A stretch of 64,000 nt of DNA from Ampullaceana balthica (taxonomy: Eukaryota > Mollusca > Gastropoda > Lymnaeidae): contig CALYLW010000053.1 in the NCBI GenBank assembly GCA_944989445.1, positions 734,001 through 798,000 on the forward strand. The letters are read 5' to 3'. Shown in pieces: positions 25,355 through 36,779 of this stretch. The first letter of the stretch is position 1, and every line of letters begins with the position of its first letter. The translations under genes were made by a program, and so were the position numbers. A model generated the notes under the pieces. That model was not told the DNA's origin. It saw only the letters and a program-made list of their open reading frames with translations, and ran no database searches.

Positions 25355-25945
25355 TACCATATGTACTCGTTCGTTCATAACCCGACCCCCCCCCCACACA
25401 CACTTTTGGAAGGGAAACGTATTAAAAATGTTTAACCCTATCGCAAGCCGACCCCCCAAAAAATAATAGGACAGCTTAAAAAAAATTGTACATATTTTTT
25501 TAAAATAACTACAAGCTAAATCGGTCATTATGACTGTTTACTTTGTACTGCCTATCTTTGTATCTCTGCTCTTTGTTAAGCAAGAGTTATCGGTATTTAA
25601 AAAAAATATTTGGTAAACAGTGACAAAAACGCGTACATTAAAATCCGTGGTTGAAAACAAAATTTGTAAAATTATTAATAAAACGTCCACCAAAAATAAA
25701 TAAAATGATTAAAAAAGGTAAGTGCTGATTTTTAATAGTATATTAAAGCTTCTGATAGAACAGTCGAATCTTGTAGAATGTAGAAAAGGACATTGATAAT
25801 CTACAATAACAACACCGATATTCAATATCCATGCAGAAATCACCTATGACCCGCTCATAAGCCGACCCCCGACCCCCCCCACCCCCACTTTTCCCCCTAG
25901 ATTTTGTCCAAAAAAAGGTCGGCTTGCGAACGAGTATATACGGTA
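25355..25945 (-). mobile_element. TA-flanked MITE, family M1, copy 2
   Basis: The left end TACCATATGTACTCGTTCGT and the right end GCGAACGAGTATATACGGTA are inverted repeats, with TA at both outer edges. Internal words AAAATGATTAAAAAAGGTAA and TCGAATCTTGTAGAATGTAG match the copy at 51857 directly and the copy at 2442 in inverse orientation. Non-coding. Confidence 0.82.
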
Positions 25946-26263
25946 CATATTTTCAAAGCCTTGGAATTTGTTTTACACCTCTCCTTCCTTCCATCCCTCT
26001 CACCTCTGTCCCCCACTCTTTTTCAGCCCCCTTACTCTTTCTCTCTCTCTCCCCCTTTCTCTCTTCCCCTCTTTTCTATTTGTGTGTTCGTCCGAGCATT
26101 CGTGTGTGTATGTGTGTGTTTACCCACCCAGGAGGATCATTGGCTACAGACAATCTATTTTAATACAGTTTCCAGACAGTGCGTTATAAGTGCTGGCTTT
26201 CGTGAGTAAAGTGAGTTAGGAAAGAAAGGGGATATCGATGTGAAGCTAATTTTGTGTTAAGAA
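25946..26263. other. Pyrimidine-rich tract 25975-26090
   Basis: A C/T-rich run gives overlapping open frames (73-101 aa) with low-complexity Ser/Leu/Pro/Phe composition; not a gene. Confidence 0.6.
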
Positions 26264-26725
26264 GAGTGTCAAAGATATCATGGTGTGTCAAAGACACGAT
26301 GGTGTGTCAAAGACACGATGGTGTGTCAAAGATGCGATGGTGTGTCAAAGATACGATTGTGTGTTGAAGATGCGATGGTGTTTCAAAGATGCGATGGTGT
26401 TTCAAAGATGCGATGGTGTTTCAAAGATACGATGGTGTGTCAAAGATGCGATGGTGTGTCAAAGATGCGATGGTGTGTCAAAGATGCGATGGTGTGTCAA
26501 AGATGCGATGGTGTGTTAAAGATGCGATTTGTGTTAAAGATGCGATGGTGTGTCAAAGATGCGATGGTGTGTCAAAGATGCGATGGTGTGTGAAAGATGC
26601 AATGGTGTGTCAAAGACACGATGGTGTGTCAAAGATGCGATGGTGTTTCAAAGATACGATTGTGTGTCAAGGATAAAAATGTTTTGTCAAAGATGCAATG
26701 GTGTGTCGAGGATAGGAAGGTACAT
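26264..26725 (+). repeat. 19-bp minisatellite, about 24 copies
   Basis: The unit is GATGGTGTGTCAAAGATGC, with variants (ACACGATG, TTTCAAAG, TGTTAAAG) and decay toward the right end. All three frames stay open over three units (57 bp, 19 residues), which explains the overlapping frames. Confidence 0.96.
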
Positions 26726-27264
26726 CATGGATACAATTTTGTGCCGTGGATTAAAAAGAATGGATAATTGCAAGAGAATGATGGGATGCAAGTCAATGTT
26801 TTAAATATTCAAAGTTAAATTAAATAGACTACTCTCATTCTTTTAAAAATTAAGATTGACATTTTCTTAGATTGCACGTAAAAAAAACAACCAATCCATA
26901 CAGTTGCTGTTTACTGCTTGAAAAATTTGTAAAAAACAAGAATGTTTTATTCAATACACGTCAAAGATTTTGTCAGCACATATTTCATGAGTACCCCCCC
27001 CCCAAAAAAAAACCAAAACAAACAAAAACAACAACCAACAACAACATCAAAAAAATCAGGTGATTAGTGATCCGTTCAAAAGAAACGTAGTATTGTATTC
27101 CACCATCTCAGTAATGATTATCCACTGGTCACACGTTAGTTATCCAATAACCACATGGATACGGGGACACGTAAGCCCGGTACTGTTATAAATAGCCTCT
27201 AATTTCGGACTCCAACCGCGTACCGTTCGATTATAATCACAAGCCAAAGATCAGTCTACATGGA
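26726..27264. other. No gene seen; C-run and A-rich patch at 26994-27060
   Basis: CCCCCCCCC followed by AAAACAAACAAAAACAACAA; otherwise plain. Confidence 0.45.
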
Positions 27265-27820
27265 AAAACTGTTTATTAAATCCCTTATATTAACTTCGAA
27301 GTCTTGTCTCTCTGTCTGTTGTCATCTCTTCGTCGGGCGGAAAAAGAAAAGTTAAAAATGACACACTTCCCGTGATGCCATCGAGCTGAAATTTCGCACA
27401 TAGACTTGTGTCACCTAACAATGCATCTTTTCCAAATTTCAGATCGATCGAACGTACCGTAATTAAATTAATGCATTTTTAGTTTATCTCTATACGACAT
27501 ATGTACTTCAATTTCACGGTTTGTTATTGTTTTTTCTTCACGTGACAGTTCAGTTCGCGCGTTGACGCCACACCGTCGATGTACCGGCGTGCTTTTGTTT
27601 ACATTTTACGTGTCACGCTGAGCTCGGTCCAGCGATCGGTTCGGTGACCATACCTTTCCCCTCTCCAACCCCCCCCCCGGGTTATAAAGCACAGGGGAGT
27701 TAAGACAGATTCAGTCTGTAAATGTTTGTCGCATTTGAACATAATCAATACTTTTAGTTATGTCTCATATATTAAGGATTTATAGTCAAAAACTTTGTTT
27801 TTAGGGTTTGTTTTATTTTT
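27265..27820 (+). repeat. Dispersed repeat R1, nearly full copy
   Basis: Runs from AAATCCCTTATATTAACTTC through CCGTGATGCCATCGAGCTGA and CAGATCGATCGAACGTACCG to the end motif TAAGGATTTATAGTCAAAAA. The two outer ends are partly inverse to each other. No coding frame; class unknown. Confidence 0.75.
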
Positions 27821-28327
27821 AAAGTTTGAAAATGCCCTGCCTTCGCTTCGATCTCTGTGTTTCTCTAATTTCAACTCACCTATATACTTGTGTGACAGTG
27901 CATGAGCTTAATAAACATAATCTGGTCGTTGGTAAACGATAAAAGAGCTTGACTAATAAACTGGATTACACGCACAATCATAATGTTTTACGTTTTAGAT
28001 CATTTTATTTTAATAAGTTATAATTTTCTCTCTTTTCTTTTTGGCGAATATTTGGTGAAGTTAGGTTTGTTATTATTGGCTACATACTTCGGAGTTGTCT
28101 TTTCGATTCTCTGATCAAAAGTCCAAATCACGAAGATGTTTTAAAATAAAACTATATTTGTTTTTTGTATTTTATTTATAGGTTCTATTCGCACAAAAAA
28201 ATGTGAGCAATATTAGCAGCAAATCTCTTAACTACAAAATAAAATTAATGAAATATAATGATGTGTTTTCAAAAAGTTAATCTTTATTTTCATTACTAAC
28301 ATTTATTGCAGCAAGAAACGACTGTGT
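27821..28327. other. AT-rich; two minus-strand AATAAA signals at 28283-28307
   Basis: TTTATT at 28283-28288 and 28302-28307 could serve the frame ending at 28328 on the minus strand. Nothing else recognised. Confidence 0.35.
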
Positions 28328-28522
28328 TTAGACTCCCAAAAGGATTTGATGTCTTACTACTACAGTATCAGAATGTTCTCTTCTGTCCCACTCATCAACT
28401 CGCAGTTTCTTTGGCTTTGTAAATTTAAAGAATCTATCGTTTATTCCAGGTCTTCGGAAACCAGCATTTTGAACATCTGAATCACTAAATGTCTCACCGC
28501 TTTGAAGTGTCTTAATATACAT
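28328..28522 (-). CDS. Candidate 3'-terminal coding segment, unknown protein
   Basis: A 64-codon minus-strand frame contains SGETFSDSDVQNAGFRRPG and FTKPKKLRVDEWDRREHSDT, a charged, non-repetitive composition unlike the low-complexity frames elsewhere. It ends in TAA at 28330-28328 with AATAAA signals 20-45 nt beyond, as expected for a gene end. The frame stays open upstream to about 28620 without a clear acceptor. I recognise no family. It could be an isolated terminal exon, a retrocopy fragment or chance. Confidence 0.3.
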   Translation of the reverse strand: MYIKTLQSGETFSDSDVQNAGFRRPGINDRFFKFTKPKKLRVDEWDRREHSDTVVVRHQILLGV

Positions 28523-28794
28523 TTCAGAAGTACATCGCGATACGCGAGATGATATATTATACAGATATATTATACTGAGCCACCCATGTATTGGAACGCG
28601 CCAATACCAGACAATAAACCGACTCTAATAAGCAAATATGGCATCTCCGCCTCCCACTTGGTGCCATATAATTGAGATCTGGGGGAAAAAAAGGGGGGAG
28701 GATATTGGGTGTAGGATAAAGGCATTTTTTAGATTTAACAAAGATTTTCTTTCAAATTTTTAAATCCATTTTGTGGGTGACTTGATGGAAAGTT
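28523..28794. other. Nothing certain; short palindromic AT motif near 28550
   Basis: GATATATTATACAGATATATTATAC is internally repetitive. No feature supported. Confidence 0.35.
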
Positions 28795-29205
28795 CGTGCT
28801 TTTTTACCACGTTTTTATTAACTCACTTTTGTTCTTGTTTGTCTGTCAACAATTTTTCCAATCTGCCAACGGAAAATTAAACCAATTCTGATGGTCTTAG
28901 AGATCTCAAAATTTTACCACAGATCGATCTTGGATGACAATGCCTTGTATCAAAATTTCAGATCGATCGAATGTACAGTTATTAAATTATTGAGCTTTTT
29001 AGTTTATCTATATATAAACATATGTATTATCCGTCTGCTTTTGTTTACATTACATTCACGTGCCGAGTTTACACCAACCCCGACCACATCAACCATGTTT
29101 AACATCAAGGGGAGATCAGTCATTTCCAGTCTGTAAATATTTGTCGGGCAATGCGTATTATATTTGAACATAATCAATACTTCAAAACTCACCATAGCAT
29201 ACACT
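28795..29205 (+). repeat. Dispersed repeat R1, diverged copy
   Basis: CTCAAAATTTTACCACAGAT, TTTCAGATCGATCGAATGTA and, at the end, GCGTATTATATTTGAACATA identify it. Confidence 0.7.
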
Positions 29206-29575
29206 TAGAGTAAAAAGAATAAAATAAATAGAAGTTTAAAAAAATATTTTTTTAAAAACCACGTTTTTATAAGCGGACTAAAAAGAAGAAAATAATATTT
29301 TTTTTCACAACATTGTGAAGGAAAAATATTTTTCTGGATTGATAAAAAAAATTTAAACTTAAATGCTCAAGTACTATGATGTAATATGACTAAAAACGTG
29401 GGTGGGCGCTTTTGAGGCGTTTGGCTAAAATGATTAGGGTTTACAAATGACAAGTAAGAAAATGAGTGAATTGAATTAGTTAAGCCGTATTATATTGAAC
29501 ATAAACAATACTTTTTTAAAGTGTGTCTCATATATAAGCGATTTACAGTCAAAAACATTGTTTTTACGGGTTGAT
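29206..29575 (+). repeat. AT-rich stretch ending in an R1 terminal motif
   Basis: ACCACGTTTTTATAA with CTAAAAAGAAGAAAAT near 29280 recurs in part at 10665 and 52915. From 29488 the R1 end (TATTATATTGAACATAAAC to CGATTTACAGTCAAAAACAT) is present. Confidence 0.6.
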
Positions 29576-29584
29576 TTTTATTTA

Positions 29585-30300
29585 CTACTAGGGGCAAGTA
29601 CCCGGCTTCTCCCGGGTTTAACAACAACAGCAACAACAACAAAAACAACAACATCAACAAAACAACAAAAACAAACAACAAAAACAAAACAACAACAACT
29701 ACAACAACAACAAAGCAACAACAAAAAAACAACAACTACAAAACAACAACAGCAACAACAACAGCAACAGCAACAACAACAGCAACAGCAACAACAACAG
29801 CAACAACGACAAAACCAACAACAGAAAAAGCAACAGCAACAAAACAACAAAAACAAAACAACAACAAAAACAACTACAAAACAACTACAACAACAGCAAC
29901 AACAGCAACAACAACAAAGCAACAACAACAAAACAACAACTACAACAGCAACAACAACAAAGCAATAACAACATGAAGGACATTGTCGTCGCAGGGCAAG
30001 GGATGTGGACAACAACAACAGCAAAAACAACACAAAAGCAACAACAGCAACAACAACAGCAACAACAACAGCAACAACAACAGCAACAGCAAACAACAAC
30101 AACAAAAACAACAACAGCAACAACAACAAAAACAACAGAAACAAAACAACAACAAAAACATCAACAACAAAACAACAACAAAGCAACAACTACAACAATA
30201 ACAGCAACAACAACAAAGCAACAACAACAAAACAACAACTACAACAACAAAAGCAACAACAAAAGCAACAACAACAAAGCAACAACAAAAAAATTATTTT
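29585..30300 (+). repeat. (CAA)n/(CAACAG)n array, about 0.7 kb, in two blocks
   Basis: After ACTAGGGGCAAGTACCCGG and a CCCGGG segment, CAA triplets mixed with CAG and CTA run from about 29617 to 29967 and 30008 to 30292. The blocks are split by about 40 unique bases. Frames of 72-203 aa across it (poly-Gln/Asn/Thr on plus, poly-Leu/Val/Cys on minus) are low-complexity artefacts. Confidence 0.93.
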
Positions 30301-30606
30301 ATGGCGATAATCGCCTTCTTGTTAATCTCGACACCAAAATGTTTATTAATTTGCGTCATTATTTTACGTCTTAATTTTCAATAATTTTTATTTTATATAG
30401 CTCATATAGGGAAAAACTACATTTTGGGCCCCCGGCCCCCAGTATCTTATATATATGGAACGAAACCTGTTTAATAACCTTTCCGGTATAATTTTGTGTA
30501 CGTGTACCAAATTTCACGTTATTTGGTTGTCTGGATCTTGAGTTATTAGGGAACAGACAGACAGACAGACAACAAATGCGTCTTATATATATAAATAGAG
30601 ATAGAG
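30301..30606. repeat. Retroelement-like 3' end, class unknown
   Basis: Contains CCAAATTTCACGTTATTTGG, then GAACAGACAGACAGACAGAC and a TATATATATAAATAG end. This order is common at 3' ends of non-LTR-type repeats in invertebrates. No coding frame remains. It may be the same inserted unit as the CAA array. Confidence 0.4.
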
Positions 30607-32338
30607 ATTTCATTTGGACTCCGTTATCATTCCTTCCCATTCACTACTCTCAAATTTTCAGAGTTGACAGTTTTATAATTTTATTTTATTATTTGAATGT
30701 TTGGGTTAGAGGATGGGATACATTGTTTGTCCAGGTCGTGTCGCTAAAACGTGGATGTTATAAGCATTTCATTTTTAAAAAAAGATTTTTTTTAAAACTA
30801 TAATCATGGTAATAATTGTAAGTTAACGATTTAAAGCTTAACAGTAATTATTGTTAAGGAAACATAAAAAAAAATTGTACAGAAAAGTATAAATGATTCA
30901 GAATTTTTTTTTAAAAATGCATTCAAACCAAGGAAATAACAAATAAACTATTCTCCAATATAATAAAAGTAAATATACTTAATTTTTTTTCTAATTTGAA
31001 TTAAATTTTTCCGTTACATAAAGTGCACAATGTCTCTTTGCGTGACAAATTTTAAGAAATCTTAAGTTATATAAAAAAAACAACTTTTAGCACGTTCTTG
31101 ATAGAGAATTTTAAAAAACATGTCACCCCTCCCTCTTCTATTCTCTAACTTTTTCCCCCCTTTCTGTTCAAATTGTGAACTTGCTCCGCATGCCAGTCAA
31201 TATAGTGTGGCCAAAACTGGGTTTTGATGTATCGATTTTCTTTTGGCCAAGCACGTGGCTATTGTCTGATGGGTTCACGCATTCTTCGCCATAGTTGTTT
31301 CGAATCAGTAAAAAGAGATATACTTATGCTTGACGTATGAAACTTTTTTTTTCTAAGTCCAGATTGCATGCGAATTCTACGAGGATGAATGTGAATTCTA
31401 CGCCGCATAAATAAGGATCCCTGATGTCTACGACCAAGTAACGTTCAGGCTGGCATTGATAACTTAATCTTTCTTATTGGTACATGTCTAACACAGCTTG
31501 GCAAGATGAAGGGCTAACACAGTGTTAGAGTAGTGCTACTTCGATGAGTAGGCTTTACGGGTCATGTGGAATGTCAAGTTTGACAAGGCTTGTGGATAAA
31601 AAAACAGTTTCAAGTTGTCCAGTGGTGAGGTTAACTTCAATAAATGTAACTGCAGCCATGGGTTGGAGTTTAACAGCATTTTAATACGTGAACTTGAAAC
31701 TACAGTTGTGTATCAAGCAGGGCTATATGCCAAAAATTAGCAAATTCGAAGCAGAAAACACGAGCGACTCATCAAACATTTTTAATACTAAAATTTTCAA
31801 CACTGGTGCTGAACTCATATGTATAATCAATTTCATGGAAGTTACTAGATAATGATTATTCTCAATTTTTCTAGGAACATTAGAGATTGCGTGAGAAACT
31901 TGAAGCGCGTTCTATTAAGCTGCTAGAAGTACTAGAAGGCTTCGCCTTGACAAAGTAAACACTTATTTTCTAAACTAAATCTACATAAAAGAGTGCGTAA
32001 TTTAATATATTTCGTCACAATAAAATATAATCTATAATTTGTACAGGGTGACATTTAAATAAACGGGAACATTTTGACGATCCAATAAAATAACTAATTA
32101 TTAATGAAAAAACATTTTATTCATAATACTTGAAACCTTAAATATGCCATTTAAGAAACATTCATGAAATTTATCATTTTTTTATAGGTACTCCAACGAC
32201 ATAGCTGGACGTGGGTCTCATGTACCAAGTCACAGCATACACAGAACGTAACACGTTCTAGTCCGCAATCATTGTCAATTCATTAGTTGGGTTTATTTCA
32301 CCATATTTCGGAAAGATTTTAAACTTGTTAACCATTAT
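30607..32338. other. AT-rich, nothing recognised
   Basis: No credible frame, repeat or RNA gene over 1.7 kb. Confidence 0.4.
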
Positions 32339-33608
32339 CCCCAACTCTAGCTACAAGTTGTCAAGTTACTCTCCCCCTAAATAGCGCCCAACTCTAGCTA
32401 CAAGTTGTCAAGTTACTCTCCCCCTAAATAGCGCACAACTCTAGCTACAAGTTGTCAAGTTACTCTCCCCCTAAATAGCGCACAACTCTAGCAACAAGTT
32501 GTCAAGTTACTCTCCCCCTAAATAGCGCACAACTCTAGCTACAAGTTGTCAAGTTATTCTCCCCCTAAATAGCGCCCAACTCTAGCTACAAGTTGTCAAG
32601 TTACTCTCCCCCTAAATAGCGCACAACTCTAGCTACAAGTTGTCAAGTTACTCTCCCCCTAAATAGCGCACAACTCTAGCTACAAGTTGTCAAGTTACTC
32701 TCCCCCTAAATAGCGCCCAACTCTAGCTACAAGTTGTCAAGTTACTCTCCCCCTAAATAGCGCACAACTCTAGCTACAAGTTGTCAAGTTACTCTCCCCC
32801 TAAATAGCGCACAACTCTAGCTACAAGTTGTCAAGTTACTCTCCCCCTAAATAGCGCCCAACTCTAGCTACAAGTTGTCAAGTTATTCTCCCCCTAAATA
32901 GCGCCCAACTCTAGCTACAAGTTGTCAAGTTACTCTCCCCCTAAATAGCGCACAACTCTAGCTACAAGTTGTCAAGTTACTCTCCCCCTAAATAGCGCCC
33001 AACTCTAGCTACAAGTTGTCAAGTTATTCTCCCCCTAAATAGCGCACAACTCTAGCTACAAGTTGTCAAGTTACTCTCCCCCTAAATAGCGCACAACTCT
33101 AGCTACAAGTTGTCAAGTTACTCTCCCCCTAAATAGCGCCCACTCTAGCTACAAGTTGTCAAGTTACTCTCCCCCTAAATAGCGCACAACTCTAGCTACA
33201 AGTTGTCAAGTTACTCTCCCCCTAAATAGCGCCCAACTCTAGCTACAAGTTGTCAAGTTATTCTCCCCCTAAATAGCGCCCAACTCTAGCTACAAGTTGT
33301 CAAGTTACTCTCCCCCTAAATAGCGCCCAACTCTAGCTACAAGTTGTCAAGTTATTCTCCCCCTAAATAGAGCCCAACTCTAGCTACAAGTTGTCAAGTT
33401 ACTCTCCCCCTAAATAGCGCCCAACTCTAGCTACAAGTTGTCAAGTTACTCTCCCCCTAAATAGCGCACAACTCTAGCTACAAGTTGTCAAGTTATTCTC
33501 CCCATAAATAGCGCCCAACTCTAGCTACAAGTTGTCAAGTTACTCTCCCCCTAAATAGCGCCCAACTCTAGCTACAAGTTGTCAAGTTATTCTCCCCATA
33601 AATAGCGT
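32339..33608 (+). repeat. 47-bp minisatellite, about 27 copies
   Basis: Each unit starts AACTCTAGCTACAAGTTGTC, continues AAGTTACTCTCCCCCTAAAT and ends AGCGCAC or AGCGCCC. Copies differ mainly at three sites (TTACT/TTATT, GCGCAC/GCGCCC, CCCCTAAAT/CCCATAAAT). One copy near 33140 is a base short, and the last copies carry the CCCATAAAT variant. There are no unique spacers, so it is not a CRISPR. Confidence 0.98.
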
Positions 33609-34244
33609 CCTCCTCATCATCCTAGTTGTCCAAAGGTTTCCGGCTAGGGACGACAACTTTCACCAATTATAGTGCTTGACCGTCAAAAGTTCTGCTTAAA
33701 AGCATCTTAAGTTAACCATTGACGTCATAAACAAATATTACAATTAAATTTAATGACACGCACCTACAATGACGATTATGATATTTAATTTCAAATTGTT
33801 ATCAAATTTCTCAATTAAATAGTGTTCATTTGTGAGGTATTGAAATATGTTTGGTCAGCGATTGTTTTTAAATGTGCTGTTCTGTAAATCAAAATGGGTG
33901 TGTGAACAATTTTAAATAAGAAACTATGAGACGTTTAAAGGGAGGAAATCAACATCATTGCTATTTATGGTTCTGCCTGACTGGTTTGAAGAGATTTTTT
34001 ACTTGCCGTTTTTAATTATATTTCACAGATTATCCGGAAATTGAATAAATAACCTAAAGAAATAGGTCCAACATAATACCCGGGTGTCTTGTTAAAAGAT
34101 TTTCGCCATTGAATTACAAACGCTATGGGACTTTGAAGTTGCTTATTTTACATTGACTTAAATTTATTTAAGATATATATATAGATATATGCGCTCACAT
34201 AGTGAATATTTAGAAGCATTCTAATTTTGTTGAGCATAGTGGCC
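33609..34244. other. Nothing recognised
   Basis: AT-rich spacer without coding signal. Confidence 0.4.
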
Positions 34245-34475
34245 GATTTTACACGCTTTTATTTAAGTCACACTGTTTGTATTTTGTATGTTGTATCCGT
34301 CAAATCTTGTAACGTAAAATTACGCCACTTCTGGTGGTCCTAGATATCTTAAAATTTTACCACAGATAGATCGTGGATGACAATGCATTGTATCAAAATT
34401 TCAGATCGATAGAATGTATCGTAATTAAATGAATGCATTTGTAGTTTTTAGTTTATGTCTATATTATCATTTCAA
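34245..34475 (+). repeat. Dispersed repeat R1, partial copy
   Basis: Closest to the copy at 10015-10240: TCTTGTAACGTAAAATTA, TTTTACCACAGATAGATCGT, TTTCAGATCGATAGAATGTA. Confidence 0.72.
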
Positions 34476-35312
34476 TTTAATTATGTATCGGCCACAAACA
34501 CTCAGATTTTTTTATATTCATTCCAAATTACTGCCTGTTACACTATGTAACAAATTTTCACGTTTGTTTTGTTCCTGGGTTGAAAGTGTGTTTTCCTAAC
34601 CCGTTAGGTCTAGAACAGAAAGGAAATCGATGTTATTCCAGAAAAACTTTCCTTCTGTGACCGGGACAATGAATTTGGGAAAATCGCGTGTTTGCGAGAA
34701 AATTCTCGGTTTGCTTTCAATGCTGAGCTTCCTCCCTGAATTGCAAGATTTGTCCAGATGTTTGTTTTTTCTATGTAACCTAAAAGGCGTACCCTTGAAA
34801 TTGAATTTTCACGTTTATGTATGAATATGAATTCTATTTGAACGTGTGTGTGTGGATGTTGGTGTATTTTAAAGTAAGTGTGTGCATGTGAGTGTATTTT
34901 CCCGATTGTGTGTGCATGTCGAAAACCAGATAGCGATAAGCTTTAACGGAATAAAGAACTTGTTTTTTTTAATGAATATGTAATATTGGCTAATTTATTG
35001 GTTAATGCAGTTAATTTTATTGCGTTACATAACCCCTTTCCGGGATAATACTTTTTTTAAAAACCAGGAAACTGAATATTGATGAAACGAATCATATAAA
35101 CGAGATGCAGAATTTTCCATATTTTCAATTTTTTACCAACTTATTACGCTCATTAGCGGTGCCCCAATGCCATCTATTAGCATAATGAAACAAAATGCTG
35201 CGCCTTGACTTTCTAATCTTTTATTGTTTGATGCACATCTTTAACTCGAAAACAAATCAGAAATGATGATATTAATAAAGCAATAGTATTATGTAAACAC
35301 TAGGTTGTACTG
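34476..35312. other. No gene supported
   Basis: A 64-aa frame at 34630-34824 has no recognisable motif. A degenerate GTGTGTGTGNATGT patch lies at 34840-34920. Confidence 0.4.
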
Positions 35313-35329
35313 GGGCGCCTACGGCGCCC
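35313..35329. repeat. GGGCGCC hairpin, second copy
   Basis: GGGCGCCTACGGCGCCC, a 7-bp stem with 3-nt loop, followed by CACTTTTTTCAAAATCCCA as in the copy at 17134-17150. Confidence 0.8.
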
Positions 35330-35436
35330 ACTTTTTTCAAAATCCCAAGGAACTTACGTGAATGTTATTTGCATGCGTTCGAATCAGTGTGACCGACAAG
35401 GAAAAAATTGTAAGTGAATGAGTTCAATAATTAAAC

Positions 35437-35990
35437 AACCCTTAAAAACAAAGTTTTTGACTATAGATCCCTTATATACGAGACATAACTAAAAGTATTG
35501 ATTATGTTCAATATAATACGCAACACGAGACAAACATATATAACTTCACCGTCTTGTCTCTCTGTCTCTCTCTCTCTCTCTGTCTGTGGTGGGTTCCCGG
35601 TCGGGCGGAAAAACAAAAGTAAAAAATGACACACTTCCCGTGATGCTATCGAGCTGAAATTCTGCAAATAAGCTCGTGTCACCTAACAATGCATTGTATC
35701 AAAATTTTCAATCGATCGAATGTACCGTAATTAAATTAATTCATTTTTAGATTATCTCTATGTAACTCTATGTAGTCGTCTGCTATTTTTGACATACACG
35801 TGTCACTGAGTTCACTCCAGCCATCGATGACCACATACCCGTGTTTTACAGCAAAATGAGTCAGTCAGTTTCAGTTTGTAAATTTTTGTAGCGCGGCGCA
35901 TATTATATTGCACATAATCAATAATTTTAGTTGTCTCATATATAAGGGATTTATAGTCAAAAATTTTGTTTTTACGGGTTGTTCAATTAA
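35437..35990 (+). repeat. Dispersed repeat R1, full copy with long inverted ends
   Basis: The left end (AACAACCCTTAAAAACAAAG through TTGACTATAGATCCCTTATA to GTTCAATATAATACGC) is the inverse of the right end (GCGCATATTATATTGCACAT to TTTTTACGGGTTGTT) over about 85 bp. The core between them has a CT-rich patch, CCGTGATGCTATCGAGCTGA and CAATCGATCGAATGTACCG. This copy suggests R1 is a foldback/MITE-type element whose other copies have lost one end. A target duplication is not clear. Confidence 0.75.
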
Positions 35991-36289
35991 CTATTAATGG
36001 CTCTTTTTACATCTTTCCCTTTTCCAAAATTAAATTATATGCTCAAACAATGACTTCATATAATATTTTACGGCGAGAAACGCCACACGCTCTGTTAATA
36101 TTAAAACCTAAATGATTATGATTTTAGGTCTGTATTTTCAATTGAAATATATGCTGATATGTCCCATAGCGTTACAGAATGACCTGGTCTTTTATATAGT
36201 AGATATATAATATGGGTTTTGCCGTTGACACGATCTAAATAACTTAAAAACAAACTACACGAATATCATTATCAGATTTTTATCTAATA
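35991..36289. other. AT-rich, nothing recognised
   Basis: No feature supported. Confidence 0.4.
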
Positions 36290-36596
36290 AACTCATATCT
36301 TATCTATACAGACGCTCCTTCTATGCAGAAGATAGTTGCGTCCACAGACCATGACAGATGATCTGTTGGCAAGTGATGCAGCATTCACAGGCCACGGCTT
36401 TGTGGGTTCCACGCATTACCCAGCCGCCTAACTACATGTAGTGTTAAGTACCCATTCGGAGCTAGGTGACTCAGGGACGCCCTAGGCCCCGTGAACAAAC
36501 CCTTGCCTTCACACGGATTCGAACCCGTGACCATCGGTACGACAGTCCAGTGCGCTGCCACTCGACCCTACTCGACCACCGCGTCCCCTAACTCAT
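36290..36596 (-). mobile_element. tRNA-derived SINE (family S2) with LINE-like 3' tail
   Basis: On the minus strand it starts GGGGACGCGGTGGTCGAG at 36588, has an A-box-like GTGGCAGCGCACTGGACTG and a perfect B box GGTTCGAATCC (36525-36515). It then has a body with GGGACGCCCTA-type words and ends with a hairpin (36342-36311) plus a short GATAAGATA tail. AACTCAT flanks both sides (36290-36296, 36590-36596) as a probable target duplication. The last 50 nt match the 3' end of the LINE at 6405-6470. Confidence 0.88.
36311..36342 (-). other. 3' terminal hairpin of SINE S2
   Basis: The outer stem is GACGC/GCGTC and the inner stem CTTCT/AGAAG, 32 nt in all, same size and position as in the LINE at 6429-6460. 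Confidence 0.75.
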
Positions 36597-36779
36597 GATG
36601 AGACAAGAAGCTCCTTTATCTGGATATATCACATGTAATAGAATTGGACTGCCATAAAGCTTTGAAATAAAATACAAAATACAAAAACAAATTATGAAAT
36701 CAAAACAATAAGTAATTTTTTTATTTATTAAATAATTATCGAAGACATTCTATATCAAGGAAAAATAATTACGTAAAGA
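36597..36779. other. AT-rich, nothing recognised
   Basis: Short spacer. Confidence 0.4.

Noticed and set aside
29578..30374. Poly-Gln or poly-Leu/Val/Cys proteins across the CAA array
   Set aside because: Frames on both strands are low-complexity by-products of the triplet repeat; no domain lies at either end.
32339..33608. CRISPR array
   Set aside because: Repeats are directly adjacent with no unique spacers, no Cas-like genes are near, and the surroundings are eukaryotic.
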